64,000 nt of DNA from Ditylenchus dipsaci (Eukaryota; Nematoda; Chromadorea; Rhabditida; Anguinidae), in contig SADC01000886.1 of NCBI GenBank assembly GCA_004194705.1, positions 434,001-498,000 on the forward strand, read 5' to 3'. Shown here piece by piece: positions 1 through 12,700 of this stretch (positions are counted from its first letter, which is position 1; each line of letters opens with the position of its first letter). A program made the position numbers and the translations under genes. The notes below the pieces were generated by a model. The model ran no database searches. It saw nothing but the letters and a program-made list of their open reading frames with translations, and was not told the origin of the DNA.

Positions 1-200
1 TTTTTTTCCTTGTTTGATGATCAACATAAATATATATAGCGGTTGATAGACAAACAATTACAAGAGTTACGCAGATGTAAGTGCGAGAAATACAAAGAAT
101 TTTTTCCTTGGATGATTTTCATCACTGCAATGTCTCTTCAGTATGATACGGAAAACATTCTCAAAACAGATAAAATAATCGTGAATTGGAAAAAACCATC
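1..200. other. No recognised feature
   Basis: AT-rich sequence with no open frame resembling a known protein and no clear repeat termini. Confidence 0.4.
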
Positions 201-204
201 TTAA

Positions 205-396
205 AGGACCGTAATTTTTGCGCACAGCGACATGTGAAAAATTTGAATTGGCGGGGGGCACTTCTCTTTCGTCTCGCACTCTACTCTTTGGAGTTATTTC
301 GAGCGACTCAAAAGAGTGCAGTGAGAGGCGAAAGAGTAGTGTCCCGCTCGCATTTGTATTTGTAAAATTATGATTTGCATCAACAAGCATGGTCCT
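205..396. mobile_element. TTAA-flanked foldback MITE
   Basis: TTAA (201-204) is followed by AGGACC, and GGTCCT is followed by TTAA (397-400). The arms share the blocks AATTTGAATTGGCGGGG and TTCTCTTTCGTCTC with copies at 1279-1469 and 9800-9990. The TTAA duplication is what piggyBac-like transposases leave, but no transposase of that type is seen, so the superfamily is an inference. The reading frame crossing this element is an accident of the repeat. Confidence 0.8.
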
Positions 397-400
397 TTAA

Positions 401-1184
401 GTTCCCTACACAGGTATGATCAAAGCCCTCGTTCTACCACTTCAAAACTTGTACGTACTAGTTTTACTTGGTAAAGTAGAGAACTTTTTATAACCAATCT
501 GTAGAAAATGAAAAAATAAATAATGATTAAATATGTTTGATCTTATGTTCGGTATTTAGTGTGCGCACTTACTACACCAATAGTTAAAACAGAAGACGAT
601 CAAATCACCTGCTTCATCAAGACAACTAAACGGGAAATAGTTCGTTAGCAGGAATAGTTCGTTAGCATAAGGCAAGAGAGGTCGCAACGACTTGTAGAAT
701 CTTGAACGCTAACTCAAAAACTGTGAAAATTGAATTTTTATAAATCTGAACAACGTGTAGCGAAAACAACCTTTTAAGGGGGGGGAGTTATTAAAGAGGG
801 GGAGTTATTAGAGAGGGGCGATTTAATAGAGAAAATACGGTATTGTCGATTTTCAAAAGTTAAGTCATAAAATGTCACGAATCCACATTTTTACTTCTAA
901 CAAGAGACCCGCGCTGGGTGTCAATTTTTAAACTCTATGACGGGAGCTTTTATTGCATATTTTTGTAGAGCATCCAAAATTTCTTGGCAAAACTGTGCTC
1001 TGGGGTCAATATTTCCATAAAAAGTGGTAAAACCCATAAATAAAAGTTGTGAATTACCGATGATACGTCATGGATTTTTAAATTTTTTTCATTTAATTTC
1101 TTTCGTTTAACAATTTTTTTATTTGCAAGATGTATGCATTAAATTTTCAAAATTACTGTTACAATCTATCAAACATTTGAGTCA
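401..1184. other. Non-coding, one MITE terminus
   Basis: No gene is seen. Around 776-843 the motifs GGGGGAGTTATTA and TTAATAGAGAAAATACGGTA match the terminus of the TACCGTATTT-type MITEs found elsewhere in the window, but no partner end is recognisable. Confidence 0.4.
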
Positions 1185-1192
1185 GTGTTGTA

Positions 1193-1272
1193 AATCTTAG
1201 AACTGCGGCACCGGCAGCGGCACCAGCTCACGGCACCGGTGAGGTGTCGCACTGGTGCCACTCACAACACTG
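1193..1272. mobile_element. hAT-type MITE built of GGCACC motifs
   Basis: Begins CAGTGTTGT and ends ACAACACTG, typical hAT-type ends. The 80-bp body is a cluster of GGCACCGGCAG/GGCACCAG motifs. The 8 bp on the left (ATTTGAGT, 1185-1192) match ATTTAAGT on the right once the TTAA MITE at 1279-1469 is removed. A relative in the opposite orientation is at 43640-43755. Confidence 0.7.
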
Positions 1273-1278
1273 ATTTAA

Positions 1279-1469
1279 AGGACCATGGCTTTTGGGCGCA
1301 GTGGCATGTGCAAAATTTGAATTGGCGGGGGACACTTCTCTTTCGTCTCAAGCTTTACTCTTTTGAGTAATGGCGAACGACTCCAAAGAGTAAAGTTTGA
1401 GACGAAAGAGAAGTGTCCCCCGCCAATTCAAATTTTGCACATGCCACTGCGCCCAAAAACCATGGTCCT
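1279..1469. mobile_element. TTAA-flanked foldback MITE, near-perfect palindrome
   Basis: AGGACCATGG ... CCATGGTCCT between TTAA copies at 1275-1278 and 1470-1473. The two arms of about 90 bp are nearly identical inverted copies, so a transcript would form one long hairpin. It sits inside the target duplication of the hAT MITE at 1193-1272. Confidence 0.85.
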
Positions 1470-1473
1470 TTAA

Positions 1474-2238
1474 GTAGTTAAAAATCTATAGGTTTATATA
1501 AAAGAATTTGGAAATATGCAAAAGAAAGTCACATAACACTGTTTTACGTGACTCAACCTGCGAAATATGCTGAAGCATAACTTGCTTTTGCTTATTTCTT
1601 AATACTTTCCATATAACTTATAGATATTTTGTTTGCTAGATTCTAGCGGTTTTTTTGACTATTAAAACTGCACAGTTTTGAATAACAAAAATTTTGTGAA
1701 TAAAAGAAATTGAACAAAAAATTTCAGCAAAATCCATGATGCTTCTTGTATTATCAAAAATTCATAACTTTGATTTAATCGTTATTCCACGTTTCGTGGT
1801 AATATGGCCTCAATGGCCCAGTTTAACTTGGAAGTCATGGTTGGTCTACAAGAATATGCAATAAAATAAGTTCCCGTAATAGGGTCTAAAAATGGCACTC
1901 CGGGAGTGGGTCCCTTGTAAAAAACTAAAAACGGTTAAAGGGACTGCTCCAAGCAAGAAAATGTTTTACGCCCTCGCAAGCTTGATTCTCACTGCGCGCA
2001 CACACCTTTTTCTGTGACATTGTAGCCGACTGATCAAACATCCACACTTGTTTGAGCGAATATTTCAAATTTCATTGCTTTATAATTTCTTTAGTCTGCT
2101 CCAGTGATCTCATCCATCTGTTGTTATATATTTATTGGCATTGCTCAATGTACAAATAAAGTTATTTCAAGCACCAGTTGTAAACAAATCAAGCAAATTA
2201 TCTGCTTAATGTCCATTTGAGTGGTAAAAATATCAAAG
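1474..2238. other. No recognised feature
   Basis: AT-rich, stop codons in all frames, no repeat ends that could be paired. Confidence 0.4.
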
Positions 2239-2386
2239 CAGGGTGACTCGAGGATTTCGAGCTTTTCATATTGTATACCAAATGAAGTTGCGGATTAGGC
2301 AAGATGAACGCAAAAAAAAAATTTTTTAATCACGTGAGAAAAGAAGCTAGGTAACTTGGAATCCAAAAATTTCTCGAGTCACCCTG
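2239..2386. mobile_element. Short MITE with CAGGGTGACTCGAG ends
   Basis: Left end CAGGGTGACTCGAG and right end CTCGAGTCACCCTG are perfect inverted copies about 148 bp apart. Single ends of the same type occur near 4475 and 22750. A Tc1/mariner-like origin is likely from the CAGGGTG terminus but is not proven. Confidence 0.6.
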
Positions 2387-3039
2387 TATATAAAAACATA
2401 AAAAAGTAATTTTCCTTTTTAAGATAAATTGATTCAATTTTCTAATAGTAAGTCTACTTTTTTCTCAAAAAATGCGAAAAATAATTTTGGGTAGCCATAC
2501 GAACAAAATTTTTTTAACTTATAAGAGAATTTTCGGATGCTTAAAAAAGGTTCATGCCGACATTGATGCCGAATATTTTCTCCCACTTAATGTTGCCAGG
2601 CACTGCGCGGGTGTGACGTCTGTAGATCACTCGGCTCTTGAAAGAGCCCAGAGAGTGGAGTTTGGCCCACTGGTTGCGGGCGCAACATAGGATTGCCTAA
2701 ACCGGTCAGAATGGTTAAGATTACGGGACAAACAGTTGACTGTAAATTAAATGGTTGGATGCAATGGAATTCGGATTTACTACCTCGGCTATATAAACAT
2801 TCTAAATATTGGTCAAATGGTAGACTACTCGATTTGCCCACCTAGCTAATCAAGTAGTCAACCAGACGGTCTATCTAACTGGACCGTCTAATGTTTAAAT
2901 TCCCGTCAAAACTAGTCTCGTTTTATTTAGTAAATCTGTTTAAATGAAGCCAAATTCATTTTGGGATAAAATTTTAACTTTTATAGGCAGGATGACCAAG
3001 GTGAAAAATTTCGGAAATTTTTTTAATTATTTTCAGCTA
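2387..3039. other. Non-coding; no recognised feature
   Basis: No protein homology is recognised. A small inverted pair (ACCAGACGGTCTA / TGGACCGTCTAA) lies near 2860-2892. Confidence 0.35.
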
Positions 3040-3320
3040 AATCTGAAATTTCGAAAAAAAATTTTGATACCCATTTAGAGGAGGTGCCAGATAGTTCTCC
3101 TATTCATTTTGACGCCTAATGATCTACAAACTAGTTTATGGCTATTATTTAAGTGAAAATAGTGTTTGCTACCACCAGGATTTCAACCTGTAACTTCAAA
3201 AATTCAAAGGGGAATTCACCACAGTGGAAATTTACCGTGTGGAAATGTGTAGACAGGCAATTTGTAGAAAGGTGTCTACCTAGAGTCCCAGAAGCTGAAA
3301 AAATTTAAAAAAAAATTAAA
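3040..3320 (-). repeat. SINE-like repeat with tRNA-type B box (copy 1)
   Basis: Shares ordered blocks with 21225-21545: TGGATACC, GTGCCAGAT.GTTCT, TACCACCAGGAT, AACCTGTAACTT and a common 3' part ending in an A-rich tract. Read on the minus strand, GGTTGAAATCCTGGTGG resembles a tRNA T-arm/B box. The two copies are well diverged. A tRNA-derived SINE is the best guess; no A box was found at tRNA spacing. Confidence 0.45.
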
Positions 3321-3783
3321 TCAGAGGTGTAAACCATACATTTATAACAAAAAAGCTAGTTTGAATCAATTTGTAGATCAATTGACCTGTGGACCAACTG
3401 ACCTGCAGATCAATTAACCTAGAGCCGTCCTAAGTTGACCTATTTTTTTTGAAAATTTTCGTGGAAATTAGGACGACCCCATTTTTAAAATAAAAATGAA
3501 AGAAAGTATAAACGGTCGTTTAAAAATTAAGTATAAAAACAAAAACTGAATATATGATGTAGATAAAAAAGTCATCCACAATAAAAAAAAATGGTTGAAA
3601 TGCAGGAATCGATGAAAAAAACTAGGACGGCGCGGTCACTGTGCCTATATTCCTACTTGGTCAACGACCGAGACTATCTGGATGACCTTTATTCGGTCAC
3701 CTGCCTAAGCACCTGGTCTGATCATCTAGACTAATCTTACTGTAGCATTGCATCCAAACTCCACTATACCCAGTCCACCGTAT

Positions 3784-6700
3784 TTATAATACCACATTCT
3801 TAGCGCGTGACTGCTTCAAATGGTGTCCCATCAAAGCTTCGGCCACATCCTCTACATCAGCATAAAGGCAGAGCACTCGATTGTCTGTACGCGAAATGGC
3901 TATGTAGCCGGCCACAGTTGATGCAGTACTACTAGCTATACTAGTAGTACTGCTTGCATCAACCTCTTTCATAGAAGAATGCAGGCTTGGGCTCCATCGA
4001 GCTATGTAGACCTTGCTTTTGGTGAACAGGAAATCAAGAAACTCTCCCCGATTGTGAGCACTTAACAGACCGTCGTATTCGAGCAGTTGCTCGCGCCCTT
4101 TTTGCTCAGTTATTTCCTCGATGCGAACGTCTGAAATTCGGAGATATTAAAACTTGGAAAAAAGTAAAATTTTGAAATGTCGACGAATTGACCGCCGTCC
4201 TTGTCTACTCCTCGGCAATTTTTAGTGGAAAATGATATTTTCGGTATGTTTGGTACCTAACATGAGTTCGGGTATAGCAAAGAGTGTAAATTCTCTGAGC
4301 ATATGATCTCTTCTCAAACCCAGAACTAGCCGAACACATAAAGTATATACAGAAAGTGGGATGAATTATGGTTGGAATCAATAAATAATACACCGCGGAG
4401 ATTTCTGAAAATTTTGGATATCGGCCAGGCAGGGACTTACGTACATCAATTTTTTAAATGTGACTGTTTTTGTGTGTCACCCTGTATACCAATCGAGAGA
4501 CGATAAAGGGCATAATCCGAATACAAGAGATTTTTGGTCTTAAAACATCAACATCAGAATTCGTAAAAGACTATGAAAACTTTCATAATAATCTATCATA
4601 CCTCATGCTGAATTTGGTCGAAATCGGGGGTTTTTATAATTATAATGAAAGCCGTTTCCAAAGCCGCAGAAAAAGTCTTTTTGGTCTTAAAACATCAACA
4701 TCAGAATTCGTAAAAATTTTTTTCAATTCAAGTTTGAAAAAGACTAAATTAGCCTGATCTCGACCACCAGGCCACTTTTACATAGCGATGGATACAGTAT
4801 ACCACTTTTTACGATGCCCAAGCAACCTAGCAACTAACTACTGACAGAGCAAAAAATTTAGCCTACTTTTTGCTGGTTGTAAAGCCCTGAGCATCTGTTG
4901 TGCATCCACCGTAATTTGATGAAGTTGTAGGCGGTCGGTAACAATGAAACCAGCGTTGTCTCGCAAAAACGAATCGCCGTCGGAGTCAAACACATCAATG
5001 GTGACATTCTTTTTGAGCTCCAAATTTCGACGGCCAGAGTGTTCTCGGCCAAATTGTCAATTAGATGTTCTAAAAGTAGTCGCTCAGCTGGATTCCAGTG
5101 AACTTGTACGTACATGGGCTGAAAAGTGCGGTCGGGCAAAGAGTCCTGAAATTTGGGAGTGGAATTACTGATTTGGAAGTGCAACTGTTTTGATGCATGA
5201 ATGGGAATGTGAAAGTTAAGTTGCTCGAAAAACCCCTAAAAGAATACTTTCAGACGTTTTATTAAAATTTAACCGTTTTTATTAAAAATTTGAACTATCG
5301 CTGAATTTTGCGTAGAATTTGAATTGGCGCAAAAAATATTCGATGATAGGTTTGTCAATGCGATAAAAAACTGATGTTAGAGATAAATTTCTGGCCGACG
5401 TTGATTTGGGACTTTTAAAGGACCATACTTGTTGATGACAATGGGAATTTGGCAAATTCAAATGCGCGCGGGACACTTTTTTACTCCAAAAATACTTTTT
5501 GAATCTTATATAGTATTTGGGTCGGGGGGGGGGTCCGTCCGTCACACTTTTTATGAATTTATGGTGTTCAAGATTGATTTTTGGCTATTTTTTGCAATTT
5601 TATGTTCGATATTTTTTTTGGAACCCTCAAGTTCAACATCTTAGCTTTCTTTTAAGCACAGATACGTATAATTGAAATTGCTTCTAAAAAAAAATTTCCT
5701 TGCCCTCCAAACTAGAGATGGTGGATTTTAGCCTGGATTTGAGGTGGCATTTTGTGTTCAAGCCCACTTTTCTGCTATGTTTAGTTAACTCATGTTCGTT
5801 ATTTCACCGGAACCCTGAAGTTTAACATCTTGGCTTTCTTTTAAGCTTAAACACGTATAATTGAAGTGGCTTCTAAAAAAAATTTTCCTTGCCCTCCAAA
5901 TTGGTGATGGTCGATTTTGGCCTGGATTTAAGGTGGATTTTCGGGTTTAAACCCACTTTTTGGCCAGTTTTTGCCAATTAATGTCAGATATCTCTGCGGA
6001 ACCTTCAAGTAAAACATCTTGGCATCCTTTTAAGCACAAACACGTATAATCGAAGTTGCTTCTAAAAAAATTTTTCCTTGCCCTCCAAATCGGAGATGGT
6101 GGATTTCAAGGGTAGGCGAGGATAAGCGAGGATAAGCGAGGGTAGGCGAGGATAGGCGAGGATGGGCAAGAATAGGCGAGGATGGGCAAGGGTAGGCGAG
6201 GATAGGCGAGGATGGGCAAGGGTAGGCGAGGATGGGCGAGGGTAGGCGAGGATAAGCGAGGATAAGCGAGGATAAGCGAGGGTAGGCGAGGATAGGCGAG
6301 GATGGGCAAGAATAGGCGAGGATGGGCAAGAGCAGGTGAGAATGGGCGAGGATGGGCGAGGGTAAGCGAGGAGAGGCGAGGATGGGCAAGGGTAGGCGAG
6401 GATGGGCGAGGGTAGGCGAGGATAGGCGAGGGTAGGGGAGGATGGGCAAGGGTAGGCGAGGATAGGCGAGGATGGGCAAGAGCAGGTGAGAATGGGCGAG
6501 GATGGGCGAGGATGGGCGAGGATGGGCGAGGGTAGGCGAGAATAGGCGAGAATGGGCATGAGCAGGTGAGAATGGGCGAGGGTAGGCGAGGATAGGCGAG
6601 GGTAGGGGAGGATGGGCAAGGGTAGGCGAGGATAGGCGAGGATGGGCAAGAGCAGGTGAGAATGGGCGAGGATGGGCGAGGGTAGGCGAGGAGAGGCGAG

Positions 6701-9700
6701 GATGGGCAAGGGTAGGCGAGGATGGGCGAGGGTAGGCGAGGATAGGCGAGGGTAGGCGAGAATAGGCGAGGATGGGCAGGGGTAGACGAGGATAGGCGAG
6801 AATGGGCATGAGCAGGTGAGAATGGGCGAGGGTAGGCGAGGTAGAGTAGCTTAGTCAACAGGTAGGGTGGATGATCTACCCTAACCATTAACGCACTCGA
6901 AAGATAAATCTACCCGAACTACTAATGTACATGAACAACTAATGTTCCGAACAACATAGGCGCCGATAGGCGCCTGCAGACCCTAGTTATGTATTGTTTT
7001 TATATGATAACTAGGTGGACTGGCGCCTTACAGGCGCCTAATAACAAAACATTTTTGTATTTACCGCCGAAAATGGATTTGACAAAATATACTCTATTAA
7101 AACATTGGCATATAACAGCAATATTAACACACAAAAATTATTTTAGGAAGCGGATCATTAGGAAAAACGCTGGGCGCAAAACTTTGTAACAACTTTATTA
7201 TGTAAAGATAACGGCAACAACGCCCCCGCACAACAAAAATAACGATAGCGCCCCTGCACAGCGAAGATAACAATAAGGACAACACGCCCCCGCTACGTGC
7301 TTGACTCATCCGTGGTTGTAGTCTTCGCCCCCGCCGTTTTCGCCCCCTTCGTCACATTACCGGCGCCCCCGTCTCGGTATTTGCCCATAAGGTATTTTGC
7401 CCATAAGTATCAAAAACCCCTAAAATACCCTGCACGACGAACCTAAAAATTAAGTGACGTCTCAGGGGTGTCGGCCAAATGAGCCGTGCGATAACTCAAA
7501 ATGTAGCTCAGAATTAGCGCTACAACGTAACGTTGAGCTTTTCCCGACTTCGGTACAAAAATCCCCGAAAAAAACCCTTACTATTCAAAAAAATGCCCAA
7601 AAGGGTCAAAAACCCGTGCACGACGAACCTTAAAATTAAGTGACGTCTCAGGGGTGTCGGCCAAATGAGCCGTGCGATAGCTTAAAATGTGGCCAAGGAT
7701 TCGGGCTACAACGTAACGTTGAGCTTTTCCCGAGTTCTTATCAGAAAACGCGAAAAAAATACAAAAACCAAAAACGTGACAGACAGAATGACAAACATTG
7801 TCCAAATACTATATAGAGATAAAAAACATACTTATTTTTAAAGTAACCTGGGTGGCTTAGTGGTATAGTGGCGTAGTTTGGAGATTTTACTTCTCAGGTT
7901 CGATTCCCTTGTCTGATATTTTATTTTTGATCATTCATGTCAATACATAATAAGTTATTAGGTTGTAACATAAGTTCCCAGCGTTTTTTTGGAATTTCAA
8001 AATTTTATTGGTGTTTCATAAAAGAAACATACATCAACAGTTGCATATCATTCAGTAATGTAGTCTCCATCGTTATTTACCACTTCCTTCCATTTTTTCC
8101 GGCAATTTGTCGATTCCCTTCCGCCAAAAGTCACCAGGTCGAGAGTCGAACCAATCTTGAAGCCAATCTTCGAGTTTCTCATTATTTTCAAACGTAACTC
8201 CGCGCAAATCATTGGAAAGGCAGAGTTTGCTTCATGTTTACATAAAGACACCATTTTTCGTCTCCAGTTACAATTCGGTACAAAAATCGCTGCTTGTGGC
8301 CATGTGTTCCTTGGTGACGAGCAAGGTGCTGAGCAGCGGCAGTAAGTCTCTTTTCCTTTTGCTTTTCCGTAAGCTCGTGGGGGACCCAAGCTCCAAGCCT
8401 TTGCACTTTTCCCATAGCCGTAAGGTGACGGTAAATGGTCATTGCATTGCTGTCCATCTTCTCAGCCAATTCCCGAGTTGTTTGACGGCCATCCTCCTTC
8501 AAAAGAGACTGCAGACGGTCCTCATCAAACTCGACTGGACGGCCGGAGCGGGAAGCGTCTTCAAGGTCAAAGATGCCCTTTTTGAATTTGGCAAACCATT
8601 CATGGGCAGTGCTTTCGCCAATAGCAGCCTCTCCGTACACAGCGCAAATGTCCCGAGCAGCTTGTGCAGCTTTTTGGCCTCGATTGAAAGCAAAAAGAAG
8701 AAGGTGTCGAAAATGTGATTTTTTGTCAACTTGACAATCCATTTCAATTGCCTATAACTGATTAAAAATTAAAGCACACAAGGGTAAATTATAGCGCGTA
8801 TGAAAGAGCAAATACAGGGCTTCATTTTGGTAAATAACATGGCACAAGGCCAGCAATCATTCGTGTCAGGAGATACCGTCAAATAAAAACGCTGGGAACT
8901 TATGTTACAACCTAATATTTAAAAAACAATTTCGGAGTAAAAAAAAGTGTCCAGCGCGCATTTGAATTTGCCAAATTCCCATTGTCATCAACAAGTATGG
9001 TCTTTTAAAGGGGCATGCTCGTCGCCGATGGGAATATTTTGAAAGGCGGTACAAGCGAAATTCAAACGAGAATTAATTTGACGAAATTTCGGAAAAGTCG
9101 AGGAAAAATAATACCTCCTGTGGGAATCTAACCGACGACCGACTTTCTCAGTCCGCCGCCGTTTCACCACTAGGCCACTAACGCTATTACACACTACCGA
9201 CGTTTTTGATTAATTATTCCCCGTCAAATACTCAACAAAAATGTTTTTGAAAATAATTCTTTTTTGAATTGACCTGGTACCCGCCTTTTGAAATATTCCA
9301 TCGGCGGCGAGCATGCCCCTTTAAAGGGCATGCCCACGCTAATAAGAGGTGGTGCCCGGGAATTCAAATTTTTTTCCTAATCATTGAACTTCTGTACGGA
9401 TTTTTTTCTTTGTTTCTACTTCTAACAAAACCATACCTAAGATTAAATTATAGACTTTGTTTTGTTAAAGGGCCTGACCTCTTCCTACTCGGTGGTCCCC
9501 CGCCAATTCAAAAATTTTCCTTGATCATTGGACTTCTGTACGGGTTTTTCCGCTAGGTTTCTAACAAAACTAAGCCTAAAATTTGATTTCAGGCCTAGTT
9601 TTGTTAGAAACGTGGCGGAAAAATCCGTACAGAAGTCCAATGATCGAGGGAAAATTTTTGAATTGGCGGGGACCACCGAGTAGGAAGAGGTCAGGCCCTT

Positions 9701-12700
9701 TAAAAACCAAGTTGAAAATCCGTACACAAGTTTTAATTATCAGGAATTTTTTTGAATTCCCGGGAACCACCACTTATTAGCGTGGGCACGCCCCTTTAAA
9801 GGCCATTGCCGTCCCCGACAACGAGAATTTCAAGTGTTTGAATTGGCGCGGGACAGTTCTCTTTCGTCTTTCATTTTACTCTTTTGAGTCATTCGAAGCA
9901 AGTCAAAAGAGTACAATGAAAGACGAAAGAGAACTGTCCCGCGCGAATTCAAACATTTGAAATTCTCGTTGTCGGGACGGCAATGGCCCTTTAACGGGAT
10001 TGCCAAGTGCGCTATTTTCTCATCTCAAATTTTTATGTTTCCTAGCCAAAGTTTCTAATTTTGCAACCAAAAATTTTATGTCTAAATCACTCACATAGAC
10101 AGTCTCAATTTTGAAGTTGAGCGGCGACTCCTCATCCGGAGTATAGATTGTAACTGCTTTGTCAGACAAAGCACTGTCAACATGTTGTAGAATGAAATAG
10201 GCTTGGTTTGTAGAGTAACGGACCAGCGCTCCAATAGATACTAGTTTTCCTGAAAAAATTAAAATTATTTTTCATTTGACAATTAATAAGCTTTGTTTAG
10301 ATGTCGTATATTAATGCAGTTCGTCAATTGTTAACTGGTTTCTGCCGTACAAAAGTTCAGACATGGTAAAATGTTATTGTTTTATAGTGGTGTGTTTTAA
10401 AAATATTGATTTCAGCAATTTCTACGCAGCTCCGTCAGGATTTGGCAAGAAGGCTCGTCTCCCACCCGGCTACGGTGAGCTCAGTCCTACAACCTCTTCA
10501 TCAAGGAGCTGAATAAGGACAGGAAACCAGACGAAACGTTCGGCATAGTTCTCACAAAAGCCGCCTGGGTTTGGAAGCAACTGGATGAGCCGACCAAAGC
10601 TGTAAGATCAACTATTGCTAGTCCTATTGCATAATGACTTTATTTTTGCAGGACTACGTCAAAAGAGCTAGAGAGATAACTGAAGAGCGCAAATTAGCCT
10701 TCGAAAATCTTCCAGATCCGGAGAAAGACGAGCTTATGAAACAGCACAAGGAGAAAAAGGAGCTGGAGAAGGCTAACAAAGCGGTCAAGGTAGGGTTTAG
10801 AACCGAAGAATTTAGTACTCTGGTCAATTTTAGTTATGATGAGAGGGCAGAGCCCTGATTAGAGTCTTATTTGGGCGTAAAATTAGTCCTGAAATACGAT
10901 CTGGTGAATTTAAAAGTCCTGAAACCTTGCCTGTCATTATTTCAGAGACAAAAACCTGCCCCAGTATGAGCAATTACTTTTTAAATTCTGTCTTTTAATT
11001 TCCCTAAAGTTGTATATACCGCACGCAGGGGCTTGGTTCCCTGGGTGTGCCTCTCCCTAGGTGAGACCCCTTTGAAAAGAATCTTGTAAAGTTGATGCTC
11101 GAGACAACGAACCCTCTGGGGACCAGCCGCAGGGTTTTGTTATAACGAGCGCTCGTTATATCGAGTGTACGTTAAATCGAGCGTTCTTGACTAAAATTTT
11201 TTAGGATTTCGTTGTATCGAGAGTTTATCCTAACAACTACATTTCTGTACAAAAATATACAACACTAAAAAGTACATGAATAAACTGGAAGGAAAACTGG
11301 ACTGCTTTTCTCTTAATGGGCCCTTTCGCAAAGAAATATCACGCTAATCGCATTTCCGAACGATGGCTGGGTCAAAATCATGCCTTTTATGTTTTCTAGA
11401 AAAATAGCGCGGCGCATCTTCCTAACAGCGCTCATGATCGATTTTTCAAACGTGAAAAATGAGTAATAGGACACAAAGCCTAGAAACAAAATTACTGTGG
11501 TGGTTTTGATCCATAGTCTGATGGCTCCTAGATGGGCAAGGCCCAACCACGTGTGATCAAGCGGATATCGTGTTTTATACACAAAAATATTATCGCGATA
11601 AAAATTTATTTGCAATAAACAGAATTTCGAAATAGAACTATGAAAAATTTATGGCCATTTTAAAATCCTGTAATTTCTTGACACACCCTGAAAAATTGAG
11701 TGAAAAAAGTTAGATAATCAAATCTGTGAAAATTTTGGCTGAAATTTGAAAATAAAACACAATTCTGTATTTGAATTTGTGAGAGTTCGTTGTATCGGAG
11801 GTTCGTTATATATTGTATTCACGATGACCATTAGAGTTTACGGCCTTTATTACTACTTGCTCACCCAAATATGGCTTGGGTACTATTCACTTTTCTTTCA
11901 CATTTTTCTCAGAAAGTGGGACCCAGTGAGCACGCCGGCCGATACATCTTTATCCGAGAATTTTGTGAGAGAAAGCCGAAGGCTGAGTCAGCCGAAGAGC
12001 GGGAAATACTATTTGATCAAGCTATGAAATCTTGGGATGAGCTGTCTCCAGAAAGCAGAGAGGTAGGCGTCAATAATTTTGATAGGCTGGAAGGGCTCAT
12101 TCCAAGTTTATTTTAGGTCTTCAATAATAGGGCCATTGAACAGAAAATGCAAAGCAAGAAGAAGGAGCCAGCCGGTACGCCAGACTCACCAGATGTGACG
12201 CTTCAGAAGAAAAAGCCATTCTACGCATTCAAGGTGGAAGGCTCTTTTAGGGGTGAATTATTTTGTTAATGAACATTTGTTTGATTTCAGAAGACAAAGC
12301 AGACGGAGGGAGGGCCAGCTAATCCAAAGATAGGAAGTCCGATTTAAGAATGGTGAAAAAGACAGAATCTCATATTATGTCTCTTTGTTTCGCTCATGTT
12401 GCCCATTGTCGTTATTTTTGACCGAATAAATTATCCAAATTCAGATCTGAAGTGGCTCTTTACAAACTGTTCCTTGGGGTCTGGCCATTTCAATCTTACA
12501 TGGCTACCGTATATTCTCTGTTAATCCTCCATGGGGGATTATTTTTCAACCCTCGAAAAAACCGGAAATTGTCGATCAAAAATGGCCTAAAATCTGAAAT
12601 CCTAGTCAAAAAAATGAGGGGTGTGGGATTATTAGAGAGTGGGGGATTATTAGAGAATATACGGTACTTATGATTGTCGTTGCCGTAATATGACAATTGG

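Larger units (their letters stand above)
5415..9008. mobile_element. Large composite TTAA-flanked foldback element
   Basis: Left arm 5419-5495 (GGACCATACTTGTTGATGAC ... GGGACACTTTTTTACTCC) reappears inverted at 8932-9004 (... ATTCCCATTGTCATCAACAA). Between the arms lie a 188-bp tandem repeat, a GGATAGGCGAG minisatellite, a duplicated 125-bp block, a tRNA-like segment and a mariner. No transposase belonging to the outer element is visible, so it is either a large non-autonomous element or a MITE inflated by later insertions. Confidence 0.65.

Noticed and set aside
2625..2645. GTAGATCACTCGGCTC, close to a 5.8S rRNA phrase (GTGGATCACTCGGCTC)
   Set aside because: Similarity stops after about 16 bases and neither flank resembles rRNA; most likely chance.
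6030..6888. Three long overlapping minus-strand open frames (about 215-260 codons)
   Set aside because: They are translations of a 9/18-bp minisatellite in all frames; composition and repetition follow from the unit, and no start, splice or homology supports a protein.
7845..7916. Functional tRNA gene
   Set aside because: A and B boxes are good, but no acceptor or anticodon stem can be formed; kept only as a tRNA-like repeat.
8212..8718. 168-codon plus-strand open frame
   Set aside because: It is the antisense shadow of the mariner transposase.
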